Source: Anaerolineae bacterium
GTDB taxonomy: Bacteria; Chloroflexota; Anaerolineae; JAFGEY01
Assembly (NCBI GenBank): GCA_016929205.1
Contig: JAFGJF010000463.1
Span: 1-9,102, forward strand
Length of the DNA stretch: 9,102 bases
Direction of reading: 5' to 3'
The notes under the pieces were generated by a model. It was not told the DNA's origin. It was given only the letters and a program-made list of their open reading frames with translations, and ran no database searches. The stretch's first letter is position 1; the number at the start of each line of letters is the position of its first letter. Position numbers and translations under genes: made by a program. This document shows, piece by piece, positions 1 to 6,628 of the stretch.

Positions 1-83
1 AGCTTCTTGAGCATTTCTTGAACAAAGACTTACCTATTCCTGTGGCATTTCAGATGCCTATTCTACAAGAAAGTGTCCGGTAG
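1..83 (+). other. AT-richer junction sequence before the GH78 remnant
   Basis: This stretch is visibly different from what follows: 24 of the first 60 bases are G or C, against 37 of 60 at 121-180. The rhamnosidase reading frame meets a TGA at 19-21 here, and codons 22-75 do not read like GH78. A second frame is open from position 3 to a TAG at 81-83 (about 26 codons, ending in ...QESVR) and could be the tail of another gene, but I do not recognise it. It may mark a deletion or insertion joint, or an assembly joint. Low certainty on its nature; the change itself is seen directly. Confidence 0.5.
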
Positions 84-1146
84 TGAAGTGCTGGGCAAAG
101 TCGAGGACGCGGCCAAGTACGCGGATCTCCTGACCAAGATCAAAGCCGCGTTTGTTGCCGAGTTTGTGTCGGCCGGGGGCCGTGTTGCATCGAACAGCCA
201 GTCCAGCTATGTACTGGCACTGTATTTTGATCTGCTGCCGGAGGTGATGCGTCCCAAGGCGGCGGCGCGGCTGGCCGAAGAGGTGCGCAAGTTCGGCTAT
301 CACCTCACCACGGGGTTTGTCGGGACGCCGTACCTGTGTCACGTCCTCAGCCGGTTTGGTTTTACCGACCTGGCCTACGAGCTGCTCAACCAGGAGAGCT
401 ATCCGTCGTGGCTGTACCCGGTCAAAAAGGGCGCCACTACGATCTGGGAGCGCTGGGATGGGATCAAGCCGGACGGCAGTTTCCAGGACGAAGGCATGAA
501 CTCGTTCAACCACTATGCCTATGGCGCTATCGGCGATTGGATGTACCGTGTCGCGGCGGGCATTGACACCGATTCGCGCCAGGCCGGTTACAAGCACGTG
601 CTGATTCAGCCGCAGCCCGGTGGGGGGCTGACGCATGCGCGTGCCGCGCTTGACTCGATGTATGGGGAAATTGTTTCAGCCTGGCAACTGTCGGATACGG
701 ACCTGAGCCTGCAAGTGACGGTGCCGCCCAATACACGGGCGACGGTGCGCATCCCGGCGGACGATCTGACCCAGATCACCGAGTCGGGCCAACCGCTCAG
801 CCAGGTGGCGGGTGTGACCTCGGCACAGGTGCACGAGGGCGTGGTCGTCGTCGAGATCGGCGCCGGTCAATATGATTTTGTCAGCACGGGTCTGAATCTG
901 GCGCGAGTCATGGCGAAGGTACGGCACGTGGCCGGCCGCCTCGATATCTATTGCAGCGTGGCCGATCTGCTGGCAGATGAGCGATCCAAAGCCATTCTCA
1001 TCAAGTATGTGGGCGAAGATATATTCGAGTCACCATTTATGCGCCGGATGATGGATCAACCGGTTGAGGGCCTGGCGCGCTTTGCTCCACAGGCGCTGAC
1101 ACCCGAACGGTTGCAGGCGCTGCAGCAAGAGTTGCTGTCGCTTTAG
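73..1146 (+). CDS. Alpha-L-rhamnosidase (GH78), C-terminal part; 5'-truncated, probably a remnant
   Basis: GH78 enzymes hydrolyse terminal alpha-L-rhamnose from glycosides and polysaccharides by inversion. The 357 residues match the second half of the (alpha/alpha)6 catalytic barrel: LGKVEDAAKYADLL near the start, then TTGFVGTPYLCHVLSRFG, the TTIWERWDG segment with the likely general-base Glu at residue 126, and SFNHYAYGAIGDWMYR. A beta-sandwich domain follows to about residue 272. Residues 274-357 form an extra, mostly helical tail (SVADLLADERSKAIL..., FAPQALTPERLQAL) resembling tails appended to other bacterial glycosidases. Family members usually have about 900 residues. The N-terminal domains and the barrel half carrying the general acid are absent, and a TGA lies in frame at 19-21. 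The GTG at 73 is only the first possible start and has no Shine-Dalgarno site, so real translation from it is doubtful. Family call is firm; activity is unlikely. Confidence 0.9.
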   Translation: MSGSEVLGKVEDAAKYADLLTKIKAAFVAEFVSAGGRVASNSQSSYVLALYFDLLPEVMRPKAAARLAEEVRKFGYHLTTGFVGTPYLCHVLSRFGFTDLAYELLNQESYPSWLYPVKKGATTIWERWDGIKPDGSFQDEGMNSFNHYAYGAIGDWMYRVAAGIDTDSRQAGYKHVLIQPQPGGGLTHARAALDSMYGEIVSAWQLSDTDLSLQVTVPPNTRATVRIPADDLTQITESGQPLSQVAGVTSAQVHEGVVVVEIGAGQYDFVSTGLNLARVMAKVRHVAGRLDIYCSVADLLADERSKAILIKYVGEDIFESPFMRRMMDQPVEGLARFAPQALTPERLQALQQELLSL

Positions 1147-1169
1147 CACACACATCTTGCTCGATCGAA

Positions 1170-1184
1170 TGGACAGTTTGTCCA
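1170..1184. repeat. Short perfect palindrome TGGACA-gtt-TGTCCA
   Basis: Two 6-base arms (1170-1175 and 1179-1184) separated by GTT, 23 bases after the GH78 stop codon. It could be a repressor half-site pair or a minor hairpin upstream of the larger one at 1194. Only the symmetry is seen; no function can be assigned. Confidence 0.4.
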
Positions 1185-1193
1185 GTGATTTTC

Positions 1194-1242
1194 CGGGCTA
1201 CAGAGCGACGCTTCATGCACGAGACGCTCGCTCTGTAGCCCG
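1194..1242. terminator. 15-bp perfect hairpin between GH78 and nitroreductase; candidate terminator or repeat
   Basis: The left arm CGGGCTACAGAGCGA (1194-1208) is the exact reverse complement of the right arm at 1228-1242, with a 19-base loop. The stem is strong and lies between two genes in the same direction, so it may end transcription of the upstream gene or protect its mRNA end. Neither side carries a U-run after the stem (CCCG is followed by TTGACG), so it is not a textbook intrinsic terminator. It could instead be a dispersed palindromic repeat. The structure is certain; the role is inferred. Confidence 0.6.
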
Positions 1243-1306
1243 TTGACGAATCTGCCGGTCGCGCCAACAGATTCGAGGCTTCAAAGATCGATACAAAGGA
1301 GAACGC

Positions 1307-1312
1307 AAGGAG
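1307..1312 (+). promoter_or_regulatory. Shine-Dalgarno AAGGAG that decides the nitroreductase start
   Basis: AAGGAG sits 6 bases before ATG 1319, the ideal distance. It abuts the alternative in-frame TTG at 1313 with no gap, so the ATG is preferred and the protein begins MDPRLQ. The spacer happens to read TTGACA, but no -10 box follows at the right distance, so it is not a promoter. Confidence 0.75.
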
Positions 1313-1318
1313 TTGACA

Positions 1319-1828
1319 ATGGACCCAAGATTACAGATTATTTTTTCCCGTCGCAGCATTCGCAAGTACACCGATCAACCGGTGAGCGAAGCGGATATCA
1401 TCAGCTTGCTGGAAGCGGGCATGGCTGCGCCGTCGGCGATGAACAAGCGGCCGTGGCACCTGGTAGCTGTCACCGACAAGCAGGTCATTCAAAAGATAGC
1501 CCAGTCCCCACCGTATGACCGGACGCTTTCTGGTGCGGTCCTGGTGATCGTCGTGTGCGGCGATCCGTCCGTTTCGAGCTGGTGGCTGCAAGACTGCACG
1601 CTGGCGACGCAGAACATTCTTGTCGCCGCTGCTGGACTCGGGCTGGGGGCGGTTTTCCTGGGCTGCCATGGCAAAGCAGAACGCGAAGATCCGATTCGCC
1701 AGGCATTGGCCATCCCGGACGAGATCGGGATGGCGAGCGTGCTGTGCATCGGCCATCCTGCCGAGGAAAAAGAGCCGCGCACACAGTATGATCCGGCTCA
1801 GGCGCATCGCAACCGGTGGGCAGGTTGA
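1319..1828 (+). CDS. Nitroreductase family protein (FMN-dependent NAD(P)H oxidoreductase)
   Basis: Members of this family use FMN and NAD(P)H to reduce nitro groups, quinones, enones or related electron-poor compounds in the cytoplasm. The 169-residue protein starts with the FMN-phosphate-binding signature RRSIRKY at residues 11-17. It continues with the family's APSAMNKRPWHLVAV segment and a helix with QDCTLATQNILVAAAGLGLG, and ends in an IPDEIG...VLCIGHPAEE strand typical of the C-terminal half. The length fits the short, single-domain nitroreductases that work as homodimers. A good Shine-Dalgarno site fixes the start at ATG 1319. Its stop codon shares one base with the ATG of the MATE gene (TGATG), so the two are almost surely co-translated. 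The substrate cannot be told from sequence. Placement beside an exporter and glycosidases suggests detoxification or aglycone modification, which is inference. Confidence 0.93.
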   Translation: MDPRLQIIFSRRSIRKYTDQPVSEADIISLLEAGMAAPSAMNKRPWHLVAVTDKQVIQKIAQSPPYDRTLSGAVLVIVVCGDPSVSSWWLQDCTLATQNILVAAAGLGLGAVFLGCHGKAEREDPIRQALAIPDEIGMASVLCIGHPAEEKEPRTQYDPAQAHRNRWAG

Positions 1829-3192
1829 TGCTGAAAACGTTGAAACGATCCCAATCCGAGCCAACCGGCCGGCGTGATATCACCCAGGGCAGCTTGCAAA
1901 GCAACATCTGGTATCTGGCATGGCCCATTCTGTTGAGCCAGTTGCTCTTTATAGCTCCAGACCTGTACGATGGGATCTGGTTGGGCAGGCTTGGCTCAAG
2001 TGCTCAGGCCGCGGCTGGTCTGGCGAGCTCGACGCGTTTTACGATGATCAGCGTGTTGATGGCCTTGAGCGGCGGCAGCGGCGCGGTGGTAGCCCGCTAT
2101 GTCGGGGCCAAGGATCAAAAGAACGCAAATCTGGCCGTGCTGCAGGGCGTCATCCTGATGGTTCTCTCTTCCGGCACATTGGGGGTGATCGGCGTCGTTT
2201 TTGCCGAGCCGTTGATGCGGCTTGCGGGGGCTGACGCCGACGTACTGCCCCTGGCAGTGCGCTACGCGCGCATCCTCTTTGCCGGGCTGATCGCGATGGA
2301 GCTGGTGCCCAGCGTCAGCGGTATGCTCAATGCTGCCGGAGCGCCGGGCGTCGGTCTGACGATGCGGCTGTGGGTGATGGTGACGATGCTCGTCTCGCAG
2401 CCGCTTCTGGTGCACTGGCTCGGGTTGGAGGGAGCGGTGCTGGCGCTGGTAGGCTCTAACGCCGTCGGCATGTTTTGGGGATTGGGCGTGCTGCTCGCCG
2501 GGCGAGCGCCGGTGCGCATTGATGTGCACGATCTGCGATTGGATTTTCGGATCATAAAGCGCATTCTACAGATTGCGCTTCCGGGGGTCATTCAACGCGG
2601 CACACCCAATCTGGCCAACTCGCTGCTGATGCGACTGATTTCCTCCTATGGTGCAACCACGCTGGCGGCATGGTCCGTTGTCCAGCGGATCGCCAGATTT
2701 GTGCAAACGCCAGGAATGGGTTTTTCGTTTGTCGTTCCGGCGATGGTCGGGCAGAACCTCGGTGCGGGGCAGCCGCAGCGCGCCGAACGGGCGGTAAAGC
2801 TGATCTCTCGCATTGTAGTCGGCATTATGGTCGTCGTGCTTGGTGGACTGTTAATGTTCGCACCACAAGCGATGGCTCTGTTTAGCGATGATGTGGAGAC
2901 CGTGACGACCGGCGTTCAGATCCTCCGCATCCTCAGCCTGGGATATCTGGCTTTTGCCTTTAACAGTGTTTTTGATGCTGCACAGGCTGGTGCTGGGGAC
3001 ACGGCGTCGCCGATGCTCATCAACATGATTGCGCTGTGGTTGATCCAGATCCCGCTGGCGTATGCGCTCTCCCGGCTGTTCAACTTGGGTGCAAACGGCA
3101 TTTGGTTTGCCCTGGTGATCGGATGGTTTGCACAGGCGGTGCTGATGGTGTGGCGCTATCGGCAAGGGCGCTGGAAGCTAAAGCAAATCTGA
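1828..3192 (+). CDS. MATE family multidrug/toxin efflux transporter
   Basis: MATE proteins are inner-membrane antiporters that expel cationic drugs, dyes and plant or microbial secondary metabolites using a Na+ or H+ gradient. The 454-residue protein has the family length and about twelve hydrophobic segments in two homologous six-helix bundles. The first bundle starts at WYLAWPILLSQLLF; the second starts near LQIALPGVIQRG. The second half carries the conserved GQNLGAGQP loop at residues 308-316, and the first half has the matching ARYVGAKD. No periplasmic domain or signal peptide is seen. The start is taken as ATG 1828, which overlaps the nitroreductase stop by one base. A GTG at 1816 in the same frame is less likely because it lies deeper inside the upstream gene. 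Coupling to a nitroreductase suggests export of a reduced compound (inference). NorM-like versus DinF-like subgroup cannot be decided here. Confidence 0.95.
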   Translation: MLKTLKRSQSEPTGRRDITQGSLQSNIWYLAWPILLSQLLFIAPDLYDGIWLGRLGSSAQAAAGLASSTRFTMISVLMALSGGSGAVVARYVGAKDQKNANLAVLQGVILMVLSSGTLGVIGVVFAEPLMRLAGADADVLPLAVRYARILFAGLIAMELVPSVSGMLNAAGAPGVGLTMRLWVMVTMLVSQPLLVHWLGLEGAVLALVGSNAVGMFWGLGVLLAGRAPVRIDVHDLRLDFRIIKRILQIALPGVIQRGTPNLANSLLMRLISSYGATTLAAWSVVQRIARFVQTPGMGFSFVVPAMVGQNLGAGQPQRAERAVKLISRIVVGIMVVVLGGLLMFAPQAMALFSDDVETVTTGVQILRILSLGYLAFAFNSVFDAAQAGAGDTASPMLINMIALWLIQIPLAYALSRLFNLGANGIWFALVIGWFAQAVLMVWRYRQGRWKLKQI

Positions 3193-3232
3193 GTTCCCGA
3201 ATTTTGTTTGTCGTAATCTGTACCAACGATAC

Positions 3233-3239
3233 AAGGAGG
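3233..3239 (+). promoter_or_regulatory. Shine-Dalgarno AAGGAGG that decides the GH3 start
   Basis: A full AAGGAGG lies 6 bases before ATG 3246. The reading frame is open upstream to 3036, but that part overlaps the MATE gene and reads as shadow sequence, so the site settles the start at 3246. The intergenic gap (3193-3245) has no clear promoter, which is consistent with read-through from the MATE gene. Confidence 0.85.
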
Positions 3240-3245
3240 CATTTG

Positions 3246-5129
3246 ATGACAAAAGAAAGCAGTGACAAGGAAAACTTGACACCATTACCGATCGTCGCCG
3301 GGCAGACGGCTGTCCTAGAGGTAGATGGTCTACAATTCAAGGATCTGAACAAAAACGGCAGGCTGGACCCCTATGAAGATTGGCGGCTGTCTGTCGAAGA
3401 GCGGGTTACCGATCTGGTCGCGCAGATGACCCTGGAGGAAAAAGCAGGGCTGATGGTCCACCCGGCGCTGGAGATGGGCGAAGGGGGCACGTTGCTCGAA
3501 GAGGTGCGCGTCTTTGAGCCGTCTCCCGGCATGCGGCTGGTGATGGGACCGGCGACGAGTGATGCAATCGTTAACAAAGAGATCCGGCATGTGCTGACCC
3601 GCTCGCACGATCGGCCGGAGATCCTGGCAGTGTGGAACAACCGGCTCCAGGAACTGGCCGAAGGGTCGAGGCTGGGCATCCCGGTGACGATCAGCTCCGA
3701 CCCGCGCAACGGTTTCCGGCACGATCCCAATGCCACCAGCGTCCGCGCCGGTTTTTTCTCACAATGGCCCGAACCGATCGGCCTGGCAGCGACGCGCGAC
3801 GAGGCGTTGGTCAGGCAGTTTGGCGAGATTTTGGCCCGGGAATACAAAGCCACCGGGATCCGCACAGCACTGCACCCCATGGCCGACCTGGCAACCGAGC
3901 CGCGTTGGGGCCGGATCGTGGGGACCTTTGGCGAAGATGCCGAATTGGCGGCGAAACTGACGGCGGCCTATATCAAGGGCTTTCAGGGAGAGGACGGTCT
4001 GACCCCGGACAGCGTGGTGACAATGTGCAAGCATTTTCCGGGTGGCGGGCCGCAGCGAGATGGCCTGGATGCACACAATGATTATGGCAAAGAACAGGTC
4101 TACCCCGGAGGCAATTTCGACTATCACCTGATCCCGTTCAAGGCTGCCATTGAAGCGAAAACAGCCCAGATGATGCCCTACTATGGCATCCCGGTGGATA
4201 TGACCAGCGAAAACGTCGGGATGGGGTACAATAGAGACATTCTGATCGATTTGCTCAGGGGAAAAATGGGATTCGACGGCGTGATCTGTACGGATTGGGG
4301 GATCACCTCGCGCATGGTGTGGGGTGTAGAAGCGTTGACCGTGGAGCAGCGGTACAAGAAAGCGATCGAGGCCGGGGTCGATCAGTTTGGCGGAGATCAT
4401 ACACCCGAGATTATCGTCGATCTGGTCAGGAGGGGCGAACTGGCAGAGAGCCGGATTGACGAATCGGTCAGTCGCCTGCTGCGGGACAAGTTCAAGATTG
4501 GTTTGTTTGAAAACCCCTACGTCGATCCAGAACAGGCCCAGACGATCGTTGGTTGTCCTGAATTTCAGGCAGTCGCAGATGTGACGCAGCGCAAATCGAT
4601 CGTACTGCTCAAGAATCAAGCGAGCAAGGGCGGGAAAACGCTTCCCTTGAGCCGTGGAACGAAAATCTATATTGAGGGTATCAATCCTGCTGTTGCTGCC
4701 GAGTATGGCGCCGTGGTCGATGCACTAGAGGCGGCAGACGTGGCGATTCTGCGCGTGCAAACGCCGTTCGAGACCGGTCCCGGTTTCTTTGGGCGCATTC
4801 ACCAGGGTAACCTTGCTTTTCAGGGGAAAGTGCTGCAGCACCTTCAGGATATCATGCGGGCCAAGCCAACGGTGATCGATATCTATTTGGATCGGCCGGC
4901 GGTCATCCCGGAACTCGAGGCGGAGGCCGCGGCGCTCTTGGGCAGCTTTGGGGCCAGTGATCGAGCGCTTTTGGACGTTATCTTTGGAGACTTTTACCCG
5001 ACTGGCAAGCTGCCATTCGAACTGCCCTCCTCAATGGCAGCGGTGACGCGACAAAAGGAGGATGTGCCGTATGATTCCGAGAATCCACTTTTCGAATTTG
5101 GGGCTGGGCTAAACTATGATGACGACTAG
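3246..5129 (+). CDS. Glycoside hydrolase family 3 protein (beta-glucosidase type)
   Basis: GH3 enzymes are retaining beta-glycosidases acting on gluco-, xylo- and related beta-linked sugars. This 627-residue protein has no signal peptide and is probably cytoplasmic. Residues 33-44 (DLNKNGRLDPYE) fit an EF-hand-like loop known at the N-terminus of many GH3 proteins. The TIM-barrel domain follows, with EPRWGRIVGTFGED, KHFPGGGPQRDG (K262-H263) and GVICTDWG, whose Asp350 is the expected nucleophile. The alpha/beta domain starts near SIVLLKN and ends with LFEFGAGLNYDDD, the usual end of the GH3 C-terminal domain. No fibronectin-III-like domain follows, so it is shorter than the common 720-800 residue form. 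The acid/base Glu cannot be assigned with confidence. Its last 14 bases contain the start of the SDR gene. Beta-glucosidase is the likeliest activity; beta-xylosidase and others remain possible. Confidence 0.94.
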   Translation: MTKESSDKENLTPLPIVAGQTAVLEVDGLQFKDLNKNGRLDPYEDWRLSVEERVTDLVAQMTLEEKAGLMVHPALEMGEGGTLLEEVRVFEPSPGMRLVMGPATSDAIVNKEIRHVLTRSHDRPEILAVWNNRLQELAEGSRLGIPVTISSDPRNGFRHDPNATSVRAGFFSQWPEPIGLAATRDEALVRQFGEILAREYKATGIRTALHPMADLATEPRWGRIVGTFGEDAELAAKLTAAYIKGFQGEDGLTPDSVVTMCKHFPGGGPQRDGLDAHNDYGKEQVYPGGNFDYHLIPFKAAIEAKTAQMMPYYGIPVDMTSENVGMGYNRDILIDLLRGKMGFDGVICTDWGITSRMVWGVEALTVEQRYKKAIEAGVDQFGGDHTPEIIVDLVRRGELAESRIDESVSRLLRDKFKIGLFENPYVDPEQAQTIVGCPEFQAVADVTQRKSIVLLKNQASKGGKTLPLSRGTKIYIEGINPAVAAEYGAVVDALEAADVAILRVQTPFETGPGFFGRIHQGNLAFQGKVLQHLQDIMRAKPTVIDIYLDRPAVIPELEAEAAALLGSFGASDRALLDVIFGDFYPTGKLPFELPSSMAAVTRQKEDVPYDSENPLFEFGAGLNYDDD

Positions 5130-5838
5130 TGCATTTGTGACTGGCGCCGACCGCGGCCTGGGCTTTGCGCTGTGCGCTGGCCTGCTGCAGCGAGGGTGGC
5201 GCGTTTTTGCCGGGCAGTATATGCCCGATTGGCCCGATCTGGCAGATCTGGCAGATCAGCATCCTGCACATCTTGACCTTGTTTCGTTGGATGTTGCTTC
5301 ACTCGCGTCGGTGAATGCCGCTGCTCAGACTGTGTTGGCGCTCACCGATCACATCGATCTGCTCATCAGTAACGCCGGCGTCGCTTCACCTACTTCGCGC
5401 CGCCCGATCTCTGAGCCGCAGGATTATGATGAAATGCACCGGCTCTACGATGTCAACGCTCTGGGTGCGCTGCGTGTCGTGGAAGCGTTTCTGCCGCTGA
5501 TCGATCGAGGGACGATGAAACGGCTCTGTTTTGTTTCTTCCGAAGCGGGCAGCATCGAACGCTGTCAGCGCACGGCCTGGTTCGGCTACTGTATGTCCAA
5601 GTCGGCATTGAATATGGCTGTGAAAATCTTGTTCAATCATTTGCGTCCCGAAGGGTATACCTTTCGGCTGTACCATCCCGGCTGGATGCGATCGTATATG
5701 GGCGGACACAAGAATACCCAGGCTGACCTCGAGCCGGTAGAGGCAGCAGCCAAGGCGATCCCTCTTTTTCTCAATCCAAATGAGGACGAAGACCGGCTTG
5801 TATTGATCGACTACCGGGACCAAAACTGGCCCTGGTGA
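5116..5838 (+). CDS. Short-chain dehydrogenase/reductase (SDR) family oxidoreductase
   Basis: Classical SDRs oxidise alcohols or reduce ketones with NAD(P)(H) in the cytoplasm. The 240-residue protein shows the cofactor motif TGADRGLG (residues 9-16), the NAG motif (86-88) and a full catalytic tetrad: N114 in DVNA, S142 in FVSSEAG, and Y158/K162 in YCMSK. HPGW follows as in the family. The length is typical. The start lies inside the GH3 gene; ATG 5116 and ATG 5119 are adjacent and both give overlaps (14 or 11 bases), so translation is probably coupled and either codon could be used. Residues around 38-50 are encoded by 9-base near-repeats (DWPDLADLADQH) in the region after the second beta-strand, where cofactor preference is usually set, so NAD versus NADP use is unclear. 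The substrate is unknown. Coupling to a beta-glycosidase hints at a released sugar or aglycone. Confidence 0.92.
   Translation: MMTTSAFVTGADRGLGFALCAGLLQRGWRVFAGQYMPDWPDLADLADQHPAHLDLVSLDVASLASVNAAAQTVLALTDHIDLLISNAGVASPTSRRPISEPQDYDEMHRLYDVNALGALRVVEAFLPLIDRGTMKRLCFVSSEAGSIERCQRTAWFGYCMSKSALNMAVKILFNHLRPEGYTFRLYHPGWMRSYMGGHKNTQADLEPVEAAAKAIPLFLNPNEDEDRLVLIDYRDQNWPW
5227..5262 (+). repeat. 9-base near-tandem repeat inside the SDR gene
   Basis: Four consecutive 9-base units all begin with GAT: GATTGGCCC, GATCTGGCA, GATCTGGCA, GATCAGCAT. The middle two (5236-5253) are identical. They encode DWP-DLA-DLA-DQH. The unit length keeps the reading frame, so copy-number change would add or remove three residues. 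Confidence 0.7.
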
Positions 5839-5854
5839 AAAAAAAGGTGGTCAA

Positions 5855-6565
5855 ATGAGAGCAAATCGACAGCTCAACTGGCAAGGTTGTATCAACGTCC
5901 GCGATCTCGGTGGGTTGCCCACAAGGGATGGTCGCCGGACCAGATGGGGTGCGGTGGTTCGTTCTGACAATCCAGCCAAACTCACTGCGCGTGGCTGGAC
6001 CTCGCTTGAGCGGTATGGTATTCGTACGATCGTTGCCTTGCGAACGGATGGTGTGAACGAGGATGAGGATGATATTGTGCCTCGCCCAAAAGGTCTCAAG
6101 ACGGTCCAGATCGCAATAGAAGACTTTTCTGATGCAGAGTTTGTTCATCGGTGGGTTGAGTCTAATCTATGGGGTACGCCGCTTTACTTTAGCGATGCGC
6201 TCAAACGCTGGCCTGAACGGCATGCCTCTGCAGTCGCTGCGGTCGTTCATGCTGAGCCGGGCGGTGTGCTGATCCATTGCGGGCGAGGGCACGACCGCAC
6301 AGGCATTGTCAGCTTGTTGCTGCTCGCCGTTGCAGGCGTCGCGCCTGCTGACATTGCAGCGGACTATGAATTAAGCAACGCCAATATGCCGCTCGATGAT
6401 CAGGAAATGTTTAAAAAACTCTTGGCGAGTGCCAAGGTCTCCGTTCATGATGCGATTTTGACCACGCTTGCGTCTCTCGACGTGGATGCGTACCTACGCG
6501 CTGGCGGCCTTGATCAGGAAACAATTGCAGCCCTCCGAGCCCGCCTTGTAGAAACCCAGAGTTGA
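5855..6565 (+). CDS. Tyrosine-protein phosphatase (DSP-like, Y_phosphatase3 type)
   Basis: This family uses a cysteine nucleophile to hydrolyse phosphate esters; bacterial members act on phosphotyrosine, other phosphoproteins or phosphoinositides. The 236-residue protein begins with the family's N-terminal pattern INVRDLGG (13-20), RTRWGAVVRSDNP and GIRTIVALR. The active-site P-loop is HCGRGHDRTG at residues 141-150, with C142 as nucleophile and R148 binding phosphate, in the HCxxGxDRTG form seen in this group. No signal peptide or membrane segment is seen. AAGGTGG (5844-5850) is 4 bases before ATG 5855, and only 16 bases separate it from the SDR stop, so it likely belongs to the GH3-SDR operon. 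The target is unknown. A metabolic phosphatase role on a sugar phosphate is possible, but that is a guess. Confidence 0.92.
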   Translation: MRANRQLNWQGCINVRDLGGLPTRDGRRTRWGAVVRSDNPAKLTARGWTSLERYGIRTIVALRTDGVNEDEDDIVPRPKGLKTVQIAIEDFSDAEFVHRWVESNLWGTPLYFSDALKRWPERHASAVAAVVHAEPGGVLIHCGRGHDRTGIVSLLLLAVAGVAPADIAADYELSNANMPLDDQEMFKKLLASAKVSVHDAILTTLASLDVDAYLRAGGLDQETIAALRARLVETQS

Positions 6566-6610
6566 GAACCGAGGTGAAAGAAGTAGAGACGTTGATAAGG
6601 CCAAAAACCA

Positions 6611-6628
6611 GGTTCGTAGAAACGAATC
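6611..6628 (+). other. Small hairpin just before the APH remnant
   Basis: GGTTCGT (6611-6617) pairs with ACGAATC (6622-6628) across an AGAA loop, with one G-U pair. It lies 45 bases after the phosphatase stop and ends at the base before ATG 6629. There is no U-run, so it is a weak terminator candidate at best. Confidence 0.35.

Noticed and set aside
1170..1242. Insertion-sequence end or MITE
   Set aside because: There is no transposase, no flanking target duplication that I can see, and the two inverted repeats are nested side by side rather than bounding an element.
1243..1318. TTGACG (1243) and TTGACA (1313) as -35 promoter boxes
   Set aside because: No acceptable -10 sequence occurs 16-18 bases after either; TTGACA is simply the spacer between Shine-Dalgarno and ATG.
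3208..3234. Bulged stem TTGT-CGT / ACG-AT-ACAA before GH3
   Set aside because: Short, A/T-rich and interrupted; too weak to claim masking of the ribosome site.
3759..4619. Long reverse-strand ORF of 286 codons
   Set aside because: It lies wholly inside the GH3 gene, whose motifs are unmistakable; the reverse translation shows no family pattern. It is a shadow.
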